Shown: piece by piece, positions 1 to 8,393 of the stretch
Layout: each line of letters starts with the position of its first letter
How positions within the stretch are numbered: position 1 is the stretch's first letter
The notes under the pieces: generated by a model
Told to the model about the DNA's origin: nothing
Database searches by the model: none
The model's input: only the letters and a program-made list of their open reading frames with translations
Program-made: the position numbers and the translations under genes
Source: an uncultured Chthonomonadales bacterium
Lineage (GTDB): Bacteria; Armatimonadota; Chthonomonadetes; Chthonomonadales; CAJBBX01
Reading direction: 5' to 3'
DNA: 64,000 nucleotides
NCBI GenBank assembly: GCA_938005745.1
Contig: CALLMM010000040.1
Location: 46,827 to 110,826 of the forward strand

Positions 1-2
1 TG

Positions 3-317
3 CAGACGCACGCGCAGGGCGCGTATGAGTGGGCTTGGGCGTATCAGGTGGACCTGCAGAGACGCCGCGCGGTGAGCCGGGTCGTTATCCACTTTGTCCC
101 GGGCGGCTACGCCACCGAATACCGGCTGCTTCTTTCAGAGGACGGCAAGAAGTGGGTTACGGCGGCGCATGTGAAGAACTGTCGGGGCGGGACGCAGCGT
201 CATATCCTGACGCCGCCGCTGCCAGCGCGTTACGTGCGGGTGCAGGCGGTGAAGCCGGACGGTCCCGGTCAGGAGGGCGGACAGATGGGGATTGCGGAAC
301 TGGAGGTCTACGAGTAG
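3..317 (+). CDS. C-terminal fragment of a discoidin (F5/8 type C)-like protein, 5' end outside window
   Basis: The reading frame is open from the first bases and ends at TAG 315-317, so this is the tail of a longer gene. The roughly 104 visible residues read like the second half of an F5/8 type C beta-sandwich: a strand with 'VVIHF', a segment 'YRLLLSEDGKKWVTAA', then 'ARYVRVQAVKP' and the terminal 'GIAELEVYE', which is the usual last strand of such carbohydrate- or surface-binding domains. Residues before the first internal GTG (48) still fit the fold ('YEWAWAYQVDL'), supporting a start upstream of the window. The attached catalytic or structural part is not visible. Confidence 0.6.
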   Translation, partial: QTHAQGAYEWAWAYQVDLQRRRAVSRVVIHFVPGGYATEYRLLLSEDGKKWVTAAHVKNCRGGTQRHILTPPLPARYVRVQAVKPDGPGQEGGQMGIAELEVYE

Positions 318-402
318 CCTCTGCCCGCTCAACCTGTCAGGCTTGAGACTGCTTCGCTGGGGGCATGTTGCGCATAACTGCAGCAGTCGTACCTCTCAAC
401 CT

Positions 403-440
403 GTCATTGCGAGGGATGCGCAGCCGACCGAAGCAATCTC
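403..440 (+). repeat. REP-like dispersed element, copy 1
   Basis: Begins GTCATTGCGAGGGATGCG and ends CCGACCGAAGCAATCTC. The ends are partly complementary (ATTGC / GCAAT), the form of a short extragenic palindrome. Related copies are at 3784-3904, 11990, 19798, 47262 and in the array from 63766. The surrounding gap 318-576 holds no gene; 328-339 and 396-407 share the words CTCAACCTGTCA. Confidence 0.7.
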
Positions 441-576
441 ACAGTCGTCAGCAGGTACTACGAAGCGTTTCCGTTATCCGCCTGCCTCTGAGGTAAAAGT
501 TTTTATCTATGAGGACACCGGAGAGAGTGGAACAATACCCTGATGTATCCGTTCTCTTTTATCCGGAGTCTTAGCC

Positions 577-1782
577 ATGAAATGCAAACGAAATTCTCAG
601 AGACAGCGTGGCAGCGTCCTGGTTACGACGCTGTTTATGATCGTCGTCACCTCCATCCTGCTGGTCGGCGTGGGCATCTTCGTCTCCTCCCATCACACGC
701 GCGTCCAGAGCGACAGCTCCTACGCGCGCGCCCTCGATCTGGCGGAAGCCGGACTGAACTACCAGATGCGAAAGATCAGTCTCGGGACAGACTACTCCAA
801 CTCGACCGTGAATCTGGGCGGAGGCACTTTTACTGCACAGTGTCTGGTGCGGGGAACCAACACCCCCTGGACGCCCGCGCACGGCTATACGCTGGAGGTG
901 CTCTCAACCGCCACCGTAAACGGCGTTCCTCGCGCCGTGCGCGCTTCCCTCAAAGGCTATCCCTTTGAAGGACGCTACGCCATCTACACTATGGATAGCG
1001 TCAGCGTCTGGAATGGCTCCTCCATCTCCATTGTGGGCGACATCGGCAGCAACGGCAAGTACGACTTCTCCGGTCATCCGGGCGTATCGGGAAACGTCTA
1101 CTTCAACGGTCCCAACGCGGGCTGGCACAACAATGTGGATCCGGGCGGCTACTCGGTAGTGCGCAACGGACGCCCCGCCGAATATAAGACCGTGGATCAG
1201 ATCGCACTGGAGATGTTCCCTAACTCCGGTCCAACCGCTCCCGGCGGGATGGAGTATCTTGCGCTGAACAACAGCAACGCGAACGCTGTTCCGCCGATCG
1301 TCAACAACTCGATCACCGACTCGGTGACATTGAAAGGACCGGGCAACTACTACCTGACCAACATCAACCTGTCCGGCAACAAGAAGATTACGCTGGATAA
1401 CAGCGCGGGACCGATCAACATCTGGGTCGGACCGAGCGGCGGCTCAGGGACCTGCCGCTTCCGGGGCGGCACCGCGGCGATCCCTATCTCCAGCGATCCC
1501 ACCAAGCAATGCAGCATCTATGTCGCCACGCAGACCGGCATTGACCTGGCGGGCAATGAGCGCATTGATGCGCTGATCTACGCCTATAACAGAACACCTC
1601 AGGGCAACGCTTACGGCTACGTCCGCAACAGCGGGAACCCGATCGTCAACGGACAGATACTCGCCAACGAGGTGGACATCAACGGAAACATTACCGTCAA
1701 CTACATCCGCGACATCGTCAAGCCGGGCGGAGCCAGCTACTTTGGCTTTGATAACTCCTGGGTCGAGGTCAATCCACGGTAG
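577..1782 (+). CDS. PilX-like type IV pilus assembly/pseudopilin-associated protein
   Basis: A 401-residue protein with a short basic N-terminus, the motif 'QRGSVLVTTLFMIVVTSILL' (one membrane helix, about residues 10-38) and then 'YARALDLAEAGLNYQMRKI'. This is the PilX N-terminal signature: a Gly-preceded hydrophobic helix followed by the 'A..AAEAGLN' segment. The remainder, about residues 100-401, is an Asn/Gly-rich beta-type region ('WNGSSISIVGDIGSNG', 'VNGQILANEVDINGN') of the kind found in large PilX-like surface proteins. A GGAG 8 bases before ATG 577 supports the start. The gene stands alone; the PilT-type ATPase and PilZ protein at 44-46 kb suggest the cell has type IV pili. Whether it is a true minor pilin is inference. 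Confidence 0.6.
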   Translation: MKCKRNSQRQRGSVLVTTLFMIVVTSILLVGVGIFVSSHHTRVQSDSSYARALDLAEAGLNYQMRKISLGTDYSNSTVNLGGGTFTAQCLVRGTNTPWTPAHGYTLEVLSTATVNGVPRAVRASLKGYPFEGRYAIYTMDSVSVWNGSSISIVGDIGSNGKYDFSGHPGVSGNVYFNGPNAGWHNNVDPGGYSVVRNGRPAEYKTVDQIALEMFPNSGPTAPGGMEYLALNNSNANAVPPIVNNSITDSVTLKGPGNYYLTNINLSGNKKITLDNSAGPINIWVGPSGGSGTCRFRGGTAAIPISSDPTKQCSIYVATQTGIDLAGNERIDALIYAYNRTPQGNAYGYVRNSGNPIVNGQILANEVDINGNITVNYIRDIVKPGGASYFGFDNSWVEVNPR

Positions 1783-1890
1783 GCGGGTTGACCTCCCCTG
1801 AATCCGGCGACAGGCAGGAAACCCTTCTCCGGCATGAGAAATATCTCCCTGCGTTTCCCTCACGTCTACCCGTAAGGAGATTCTCTTCTC

Positions 1891-3012
1891 ATGCCGGAAC
1901 CCATCATCCAGGTGCGTGTCGCTAACTTCCGCAGTCTGATCTTCTGGGCGCTGGGAATCTTTCTGCTGGTGCGCTTCATAGATACCATCGCCGTCACACT
2001 GATCCCCTTTATTCTGGTGCTCTTCTTCACGATGGTTCTCGATCCCCCTATCCGCAGACTGGAGCGGCGCGGTCTCTCCCGCAGCGCCTCGGTGCTGCTC
2101 CTCGTGCTGTTCCTCGTCTTTGCCGCCTATCTGGTGATCTCCTATGCCATCCCCCCGATCATCAAACAGGCAAACGATCTGGCGGTGAAGTTTCCCGACT
2201 ATACCCAGCGGCTGGAGATGCGCTTTGAAGAGCTGACGGAGCGGTATCCGCATCTGCGCGAACAGATCGCGCGCGCCGAAATCCAGAAGAACCTGTCAGA
2301 CGCCGTTACGGGACTGGGACGCAATCTCCTGCCCCAGATTGGACGCTTCTCGCTCTCATTCCTGACGGGACTGCTGAGCCTGCTGCTGGTGATGATCCTC
2401 ACGCTCTACACTGTCGCCAACCCCAAGCCGCTGGTGCGCGGCTTTGTCCACGCCTTTCCGCCGCCGCATCGGCGTACGGTGCTGCGGGTGCTGTTTCGGG
2501 TATCGCAGCAGCTTCAGTTGTGGGTGCGGGCGACCTTTCTGCTGATGCTCTCCATCGGGATTCCGACCACCATCTTCCTCTGGCTAATCGGCGTGAAATC
2601 GCCGCTGCTGTTCGGCGCGCTGGCAGGACTGGGAGAGGGAATTCCCACCATCGGACCGATCCTGACCGCGATCCCCCCGATCCTGGTCGCCTTTGCAGAT
2701 GACCCGATCAAAGCGTTATATGTGCTGGTCTTCTTTATCGCGCTGCAGCAGATCGAAAACAACTTTCTGGTTCCGCGCATCATGTCGTCCGCGCTCAGAC
2801 TGCACTTCTTTTCGGTGATGTTCTCGGTTGTGGTGATGGGATCGCTGATCGGACCGATCGGCATTCTGCTGGCAACCCCCACCTGCGCCTTTATCAAGGT
2901 GCTCTACGAGGAGGTCTATCAGCCGCAGATACGGCGCAGGAGAGAGAAAGAGCGACGCAGGGCGGAGGCGGAAAAGCAGGAGACAGAGGCGGAAACCGCC
3001 CCCTCTCCGTAA
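1891..3012 (+). CDS. AI-2E family transporter (UPF0118 membrane protein)
   Basis: A 373-residue polytopic membrane protein. It has two N-terminal helices (about 14-50, including 'TLIPFILVLFFTMVLDPPIRRLERRG'-type residues), a third near 65-90, an amphipathic soluble stretch to about 150, then several helices through about 340. The 'GLGEGIPTIGPILTAIPPI' segment near residue 250 is the most conserved family signature. The C-terminus is a charged, Glu/Lys/Arg-rich tail. Members have been linked to AI-2 export, Na+/H+ antiport or simply unknown efflux, so the substrate is open. An AAGGAG seven bases before ATG 1891 supports the start. Confidence 0.85.
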   Translation: MPEPIIQVRVANFRSLIFWALGIFLLVRFIDTIAVTLIPFILVLFFTMVLDPPIRRLERRGLSRSASVLLLVLFLVFAAYLVISYAIPPIIKQANDLAVKFPDYTQRLEMRFEELTERYPHLREQIARAEIQKNLSDAVTGLGRNLLPQIGRFSLSFLTGLLSLLLVMILTLYTVANPKPLVRGFVHAFPPPHRRTVLRVLFRVSQQLQLWVRATFLLMLSIGIPTTIFLWLIGVKSPLLFGALAGLGEGIPTIGPILTAIPPILVAFADDPIKALYVLVFFIALQQIENNFLVPRIMSSALRLHFFSVMFSVVVMGSLIGPIGILLATPTCAFIKVLYEEVYQPQIRRRREKERRRAEAEKQETEAETAPSP

Positions 3013-3020
3013 CCGCGCCA

Positions 3021-3680
3021 TCAGTGGAAGAGACCGAGGAGCCAGTCCTTGAGCTGCACCAGCAGATGACCGAAGAAGAGGACGACCCCGATCAGGGTCA
3101 GGCTGGTCAGAGAGCCGGTTGAGACAAACAGGTAGTCGCGATTGATGAAGCCGATCCCGATGACCGCCATCGCCAGACCGGGAAGCGTGTTCATGAAGGG
3201 CAGTGGCAGGAACAGGATGATGCCGATCCCGATGATGATCAGGGCGACGGTGCGCAGAAAGGGCTTCCGCTCCGCAAAGAGCCAGCGAGGACGCGACATC
3301 CGCTCCACGCGCTGCATGAGCCGAACGCCCCGCTGCTGCAGCAGATTCAATGCCTTCGGGGAGAGACGGTAGTTGCGGATGCGACCGGGCAGCCAGGGTT
3401 CATGCATCCCCATCAGCATCTGCATTCCGAGCAGGGCATAGAGCGCGCCTGTAACGGCGGACGCGCCGGGGGGCAGCACCGGAATCATGGTCGGCAGAGC
3501 CAGCAGGATGAGAAACAGCCCGAATCCCCGCTCTTCCACACGATCCGCAATCTCGCCGACCGTCACGAAGCTGTCCTGGTTGGTGTCCAGCGCCGCGCTC
3601 AGGATAGAGGAGAGGGTTTCGACCTGCGGCTCTTCGGCGTTGTCTGGATTCGTCGGCGGCACGTCCGCTTTCTCAATCAT
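3021..3680 (-). CDS. ExoD-family membrane protein
   Basis: A 219-residue protein convergent with the AI-2E gene (8 bases between stops). After about 30 soluble residues it shows the ExoD signature region 'DRVEERGFGLFLILLALPTM' and 'PVLPPGASAVTGALYALLGMQML', then a basic linker with paired Arg residues ('MQRVERMSRPRWLF') and three further hydrophobic helices including 'IIIGIGIILFLPLPFMNTLPG'. ExoD was named for an effect on exopolysaccharide synthesis in Rhizobium; its biochemical role is unknown. Start ATG 3680 has no strong ribosome-binding site. Confidence 0.8.
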   Translation of the reverse strand: MIEKADVPPTNPDNAEEPQVETLSSILSAALDTNQDSFVTVGEIADRVEERGFGLFLILLALPTMIPVLPPGASAVTGALYALLGMQMLMGMHEPWLPGRIRNYRLSPKALNLLQQRGVRLMQRVERMSRPRWLFAERKPFLRTVALIIIGIGIILFLPLPFMNTLPGLAMAVIGIGFINRDYLFVSTGSLTSLTLIGVVLFFGHLLVQLKDWLLGLFH

Positions 3681-3783
3681 CGCTGATGGTTCTCAATTCA
3701 ACGGAATCCTGATATTCCTCAATACGGTTTCGGAACGTGATTGTTCCCCGTAAAAATGAACGATTGTTTCGCAGAAGGCGGAA

Positions 3784-3904
3784 GATTGCTTCGCTGACGC
3801 TCGCAATGACAAATTGGGGGCGTCCCATTCCGTCATTGCGAGGGAGCACAGCGCACCCATTTTCCGTCATTGCGAGGGAGGCGCAAGCCGACCGAAGCAA
3901 TCTC
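3784..3904. repeat. REP-like element cluster (one inverted and two direct copies)
   Basis: 3784-3810 reads GATTGCTTCGCTGACGCTCG then CAATGAC, the inverted form. 3832-3858 (GTCATTGCGAGGGAGCACAG...) is a truncated direct copy. 3866-3904 (GTCATTGCGAGGGAGGCGCA, then AGCCGACCGAAGCAATCTC) is a full copy. The inverted/direct pairing resembles the mosaic arrangement of REP doublets. Confidence 0.75.
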
Positions 3905-3920
3905 CTAACCCGACAGCCGG

Positions 3921-3954
3921 TCTACAGCGATGGACTGAAGTCCATCGCTGTAGA
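3921..3954. repeat. Perfect 15-bp inverted repeat with TGAA loop
   Basis: Left arm TCTACAGCGATGGAC (3921-3935), loop TGAA, right arm GTCCATCGCTGTAGA (3940-3954). No T-run follows, so it does not look like a simple intrinsic terminator. It directly abuts the REP-like cluster and may be a second family of extragenic palindrome. Confidence 0.7.
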
Positions 3955-4155
3955 AACTATCCTGCATACTGCCCTGCGAATGAATGCGCGGGCAGCGCCG
4001 CTTCCCAGTCCCTGTCCCTCAATGCTGCAAAATCTCCGAACGGAACATTCGCCCTGCACAATTCTAACACAGACAGGAGAGAGCGCCGGCACGTCTCGAA
4101 AATACAACCAGACACAGCCTTTTACCTCCTGCGTTTTCTCTCTGGAGACAGACAG

Positions 4156-7100
4156 ATGCGGATTCTTTGCGGTTTCACCCTTCTTGTCGCGCTGACGATC
4201 GGCGCGCGAGCCGTCGGAGCGGCGCAGACGCTGCGCTGGACTGGGATTCGCCCGGAGCCGGTTCAGGTCGCCCCCAACCTGCTGCCCGATCCTGGCTTTG
4301 AGGCGTCTGCGCTGTCGGGTGTTCCGCAGGGCTGGATATGGGATCGGCGCAATACCGACGCCGTCTGCACGCTGGACACCCGGCACAAGCGCAGCGGACG
4401 CTGCTCCCTGAAGCTCACCAACAGCACGACCTTCGGCCCGCATGTCTACGGTATGCTCTGGCGCGCCCAACCCATCCGACTTACGCCCGGAAAGCCCTAC
4501 ACCCTGAGCGCATGGACGCGCTCCTTCAAGCCGGGGATCGCCTGGATCGGAGGCGGAAGCAGCTGGCAGTACCGGCTGGGACTTCCCCCGACGCGCGGCG
4601 AGTGGCGGCGCGTCTGGCTAACCTTCACTCCTTCGGAGGCAGACAGCGATTTTACTGTCCGCATCGTCACAGAGAGTCCCAATGAGGGCGTCTGGCTGGA
4701 CGATGTCAAGCTGGAAGAGGGCGCGGAGCCGACTCCAGTCGCTCCCACCTCCGCCGAACCGGAGACGCCGCACCTGTCCGCGATCCAGATGGAGAACGAG
4801 ATCGAAGGGGACGGAGCGTTCGATCTCTCCTTCACGCTGTTTACGCCCCGTCCCCTGCATGGTTATGCGCAGATCGTCCTCACCCCCGGAAGCCTGCAGC
4901 AGCGTATCCCCCTGCGAATTCAGGCGGGCGCATGGCGGATTCGCGTGCAGGGCAGTGCGACGGGCATGAACGACTCTCCACGACAGGCGCGGCTGACTCT
5001 GACCGGCACCCAGGGGGAGGCGATCGCCCGCGCGCAGACACGCCTGCGCTTCTACTCGACGTCGAACGCCCGCGCGCGCCTGCAGACGCTCCGCCGCCGC
5101 CTCCCCGCGCTCCGGTCGCAGCTGGATCGCCTGCAGCCCCCGCGCCGCGATCCCTCCTACCCGCGGGTCTCCTTCACCGTTCTGGAGAACTTCGTCGGCT
5201 TCGTGGAGGAGGATATTCAGCACAAGGAGGTGCGTCGCGCCCTGATGCAGCTTGGCGATCTGGAGGCGATCGCGGCGAAACTCGAACGGGAGCTTCCCCG
5301 CGCCATCAAGGGCGCGCTGCGCTATCCGTTTGTCCCCCGATGGATCGGAAGCCAGCGATCCACCCTCACGGAAGGGATGTTCTACGCCCCGACCGCGATC
5401 CCGAACCGCCCCTCCGTCGTCTGGAGACCCGTCTTTTTCCACGGGTACGGACACTTCGGACGCATCCGCACCGATATGGAGCGGTTCCCGCATTACGGCG
5501 TCAACATCGTGCAGGTCGAATTCGGTCCCAACTCCGTCTTTCCAACGGAGAGCGAGGTTAGTGACGCGCCGGTGAAAGAGCTTCTCGCGCTGTTGAATCG
5601 CGCGGAGAGAGCCGGCGTCGCGGTCAACCTGCTCATCAGTCCGCACTACATGCCGGAGTGGATGCGCGAGAAGTATCCCTCCATGCGCCGGCGACGCTCC
5701 GGCTTCCTGCAGTACAGCCTCCATGCGCCGGAAGGCAAAGCGCTTCTGAAGCGGTTTATCGAGCGCATCATCCCTCCGATCAAAGACCATCCCGCCCTGC
5801 ACAGCATCTGCCTCTCCAACGAGCCGATCCATGTGGAGGAGCCGGGCGAGCACTCCCGCGCCGACTGGCTGGAGTGGCTGAAGGAGCGGCACGCCACGAT
5901 CGAGCAGCTGAACCGCCGCTGGAGCGCAGACTACGCACGCTTTGAGGATGTTCCCCTGCCTGATCCGTTCGATCCGGGACGCTATGCCGGCACGCCTCTC
6001 TGGACGGACTACATCCGCTTCAACCAGGAGTGGTTTGCAGGATGGCACGCGATGCTCGCCTCTGCAATCCGGGAGATCGCGCCGGACCTGCCGATCCACA
6101 CGAAAGCGATGACCTGGACGCTGCTCAACGACAGCGATGTGATCTACGGCGTGGACGCCTACCTGTTCAGCCGCTTCTCCGACATCAACGGCAACGACAG
6201 CATCAACTTCTACGCGCATGGCGACGGGGAGTTCGCACAGTCCTGGCTTATGAACGCGATGGGACACGACCTGCAGCGCTCCACTCGCAGCGCGCCGATC
6301 TTCAACTCCGAGAACCATCTGATCGTTGACCGCGAGATGCGCTACATCCCGGCGGAGCATATCCGCGCCGCGCTCTGGCAGGCAGCCGTTCACGGTCAGT
6401 CCGCCACCACGATCTGGGTCTGGGAGCGGACGTTCGACCCGAAATCGGACTTTGCGGGCAGTATCATGCATCGCCCCGCCTGCGCGGAGGCGGTCGGCAT
6501 TGTCAACTACGACCTCAACCGCGCCGCCTGGGAGGTAACCGCCATTCAACGGGCAGCCCCGCAGGCGCTCCTGCTGCAGAGCGTCTCCGCAATGACCCGC
6601 GACGGAGGAAGACATACGGACTGCCGTGATAAACTCTACATCGCGCTGGCGTTTCTCGGCGTGAAGACCGGCTTTATCACAGAGCGTCAGCTGGAGGAGG
6701 GAACGATCCCGGACGCGCCTGCGCTGTTCATCCCCAACATCGTCCATCTCTCCGAAAAGGCGATGAGCCGGTTAAAGGAGTACCGGGGCAGGCTGGTGTT
6801 TGTCGGCGAGGGCGAACTCCTGTCGCGAGATGAGTACGGCGCGCCGCGTTCGCAGCGGCTCACGGGCGATACGCTGGCATATCGCTATGGCGGAACCACC
6901 TGGCAGGATCTCTGGAAGGCGCTGACGCCGGCGCTGGCGCGCTGGCAGATCCGTCCGGTGGTAGAGATGCGGGACCTGCAGGGGAACCCGGTCTGGGGGA
7001 TCGCCTGTCGCGGCGGAAGGCTCCCCTTCTCCGAAACCCGCGCCGGTCGCGAAGTTCCGCGAGGGGTCGTGGTGAATCTATGCAATGTGCGCCATCAGCC

Positions 7101-7230
7101 GGTCTCCTTCTGCCTGATGCGAAACGGCAAGCCGGTTCTGGCAACAGACGTTCTGACCGGTGAGCGCGTAACCGGAACCGTAACGCTCAAGCCGCTGGAG
7201 GTGAAACTGATCCGTCTGTCGGATCCATAA
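4156..7230 (+). CDS. Secreted GH42-like glycoside hydrolase with N-terminal carbohydrate-binding-like domain
   Basis: With start ATG 4156 (GGAGA nine bases upstream) the product is 1024 residues and opens with a signal peptide ending near 'VGAAQ'. Residues about 35-195 form a jelly-roll like CBM4/9 ('NLLPDPGFEASALSGVPQGW' ... 'WLDDVKLEEG'). After a linker and helical region (about 300-400) there is a TIM-barrel with the look of GH42 beta-galactosidases: 'GHFGRIRTDMERFPHYGVN', 'LLISPHYMPEWM', then 'LSNEPIH' whose Glu556 fits the acid/base, and 'NSENH' whose Glu719 fits the nucleophile. The C-terminus (about 800-1024) has a trimerisation-like domain and a beta domain. It probably degrades plant or extracellular polysaccharide outside the cytoplasm. 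Substrate cannot be read from the sequence; other clan A families are possible. Confidence 0.75.
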   Translation: MRILCGFTLLVALTIGARAVGAAQTLRWTGIRPEPVQVAPNLLPDPGFEASALSGVPQGWIWDRRNTDAVCTLDTRHKRSGRCSLKLTNSTTFGPHVYGMLWRAQPIRLTPGKPYTLSAWTRSFKPGIAWIGGGSSWQYRLGLPPTRGEWRRVWLTFTPSEADSDFTVRIVTESPNEGVWLDDVKLEEGAEPTPVAPTSAEPETPHLSAIQMENEIEGDGAFDLSFTLFTPRPLHGYAQIVLTPGSLQQRIPLRIQAGAWRIRVQGSATGMNDSPRQARLTLTGTQGEAIARAQTRLRFYSTSNARARLQTLRRRLPALRSQLDRLQPPRRDPSYPRVSFTVLENFVGFVEEDIQHKEVRRALMQLGDLEAIAAKLERELPRAIKGALRYPFVPRWIGSQRSTLTEGMFYAPTAIPNRPSVVWRPVFFHGYGHFGRIRTDMERFPHYGVNIVQVEFGPNSVFPTESEVSDAPVKELLALLNRAERAGVAVNLLISPHYMPEWMREKYPSMRRRRSGFLQYSLHAPEGKALLKRFIERIIPPIKDHPALHSICLSNEPIHVEEPGEHSRADWLEWLKERHATIEQLNRRWSADYARFEDVPLPDPFDPGRYAGTPLWTDYIRFNQEWFAGWHAMLASAIREIAPDLPIHTKAMTWTLLNDSDVIYGVDAYLFSRFSDINGNDSINFYAHGDGEFAQSWLMNAMGHDLQRSTRSAPIFNSENHLIVDREMRYIPAEHIRAALWQAAVHGQSATTIWVWERTFDPKSDFAGSIMHRPACAEAVGIVNYDLNRAAWEVTAIQRAAPQALLLQSVSAMTRDGGRHTDCRDKLYIALAFLGVKTGFITERQLEEGTIPDAPALFIPNIVHLSEKAMSRLKEYRGRLVFVGEGELLSRDEYGAPRSQRLTGDTLAYRYGGTTWQDLWKALTPALARWQIRPVVEMRDLQGNPVWGIACRGGRLPFSETRAGREVPRGVVVNLCNVRHQPVSFCLMRNGKPVLATDVLTGERVTGTVTLKPLEVKLIRLSDP

Positions 7231-7241
7231 AGATGGGGGAT

Positions 7242-7266
7242 AGTGTACCTCGGTTCGGGGTACACT
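7242..7266 (+). terminator. Stem-loop after the glycosidase gene
   Basis: AGTGTACC (7242-7249) pairs with GGTACACT (7259-7266) around a 9-base loop, 12 bases after the stop codon. There is no following T-run, so termination strength is uncertain. Confidence 0.45.
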
Positions 7267-7328
7267 GAGCAGATGGAACTACCGGAAGGCGTCTGTACGT
7301 ACCCTGATGCAGGAGGCAGAGAGGGTTT

Positions 7329-7850
7329 GTGAGCGCGAAACGAAGAGGGGTCTGGGTCGCGCTGGCAGCCGCGCTGGCAATCGGTATCTACTTCGCCGCG
7401 CGTCCGCCGGTGTCCGGAGTCTCGACGCTTCATGCGCTCTGCCTGCCGACCGCCTCCAGCGGAGAGATTCGTCCGGAGCAGTTTCGCGGGAAGGTTACTC
7501 TGCTGGTCTTCTGGGCAACCTGGTGCGCTCCCTGTCGCCAGGAGATGCCGGGGATCCAGTCGCTCTACGCCCGGTATCACCGCCGCGGGCTGCAGGTGTT
7601 CGGCGTCTCGCTGGGCGAGGGCGTCGAAGCGCCGCGGGATTTCCGGCGCTACTACGCGCTCACTTTTCCCGTCGCCTTCACCGACCGGACGCAGGCGCAG
7701 GAGCTGTGCCGCCGCCTGCGAATCAACAGCATACCGTATACCGTCATTCTGGACCGTCAGGGAGCGGTTCGGTACAGCAAGGTTGGCGTCTCGGAAAACG
7801 ATGCCCGCGAGCGCGAGCGGATGGTAAAGAGGCTGCTCGCCGAACGTTGA
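7329..7850 (+). CDS. TlpA-family thioredoxin-like protein
   Basis: A 173-residue membrane-anchored redox protein: one N-terminal helix (about 8-24), then a thioredoxin fold with 'FWATWCAPC' (Cys66, Cys69), a central 'QVFGVSLGEG' strand and the cis-Pro loop 'INSIPYTVILDRQG'. Such proteins act on the outer side of the cytoplasmic membrane as thiol oxidoreductases in cytochrome c maturation or general thiol reduction. The start is GTG 7329 behind AGGAGG/GAGAGGG. The next gene, starting 6 bases after the stop, encodes a paralogue, so the two are surely co-transcribed and probably arose by tandem duplication. Confidence 0.85.
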   Translation: MSAKRRGVWVALAAALAIGIYFAARPPVSGVSTLHALCLPTASSGEIRPEQFRGKVTLLVFWATWCAPCRQEMPGIQSLYARYHRRGLQVFGVSLGEGVEAPRDFRRYYALTFPVAFTDRTQAQELCRRLRINSIPYTVILDRQGAVRYSKVGVSENDARERERMVKRLLAER

Positions 7851-7856
7851 CGCGAA

Positions 7857-8393
7857 ATGAGGAATAGATTGTCTCGTATCAAGGTCTGGCTGGCTCTTCT
7901 GGTGATTGTGATCGGTCTATGGGGATATCTGGAGGCGAGGTCGCGCTCCGGCAGCACCGCGCTCGGTCAGCCCGCCCCGGAGATCGTTGTTCGGACGCCT
8001 GACGGCACGGATCGCAAGCTGTCGGAGTTCAAGGGCAAAGTAGTTTTGGTGGATTTCTGGGCGACCTGGTGCGGTCCGTGCAAGATGTCCATGCCGGAGA
8101 TCCATCGCGTCTACGAGAAGTACCGCGAGCAGGGCTTTGAGGTGTTCGGCGTCGCGCTGGAGCAGGATCGGGGCGAGACGCTGCGCGCCTTCGTTCAGGA
8201 GGACAACATCCCCTACGTTACGGGAATTCCGCACACAAAAGAGAGCGTGGAGAGCTACGGGGCGTTGTCCATCCCCTACATGGTGCTGGTAGACCGGCAG
8301 GGAAAGATCCGCTGGGTGCATCCCGGCTACAGCCCGGAGTTTGGCAGGAAGCTGGAAGAGGAGGTCGCCCGTCTGCTCAGGGAGACGGGCTAG
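7857..8393 (+). CDS. TlpA-family thioredoxin-like protein, second copy
   Basis: A 178-residue paralogue of the preceding protein. It has an N-terminal membrane helix (about 9-24), then 'PAPEIVVRTPDGTDRKLSEF' and 'DFWATWCGPCKMSMPE' with active Cys72 and Cys75, and the cis-Pro loop 'ALSIPYMVLVDRQG'. The CGPC motif matches classical thioredoxin, whereas the first copy has CAPC, so the two may differ in redox potential. Its last 17 bases overlap the 3' end of the convergent TPR lipoprotein gene. Confidence 0.88.
   Translation: MRNRLSRIKVWLALLVIVIGLWGYLEARSRSGSTALGQPAPEIVVRTPDGTDRKLSEFKGKVVLVDFWATWCGPCKMSMPEIHRVYEKYREQGFEVFGVALEQDRGETLRAFVQEDNIPYVTGIPHTKESVESYGALSIPYMVLVDRQGKIRWVHPGYSPEFGRKLEEEVARLLRETG

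Larger units (their letters stand above)
3681..4155. other. Repeat-rich intergenic region without a convincing gene
   Basis: These 475 bases hold three partial or complete copies of the REP-like repeat (one inverted at 3784-3810, two direct at 3832-3858 and 3866-3904) and a perfect 15-bp stem-loop at 3921-3954. An open frame runs from 3814 into the following gene, but its first part only translates the repeats, so it is treated as non-coding. It probably also contains the promoter of the 4156 gene, which I could not place. Confidence 0.7.

Noticed and set aside
3814..4155. N-terminal extension of the GH42-like protein
   Set aside because: The extra 114 residues translate REP-like repeats and a palindrome, and would place the signal peptide inside the protein.
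4618..6747. Minus-strand open frame of about 709 codons within the GH42-like gene
   Set aside because: Antisense shadow of a gene with clear signal peptide and catalytic motifs.
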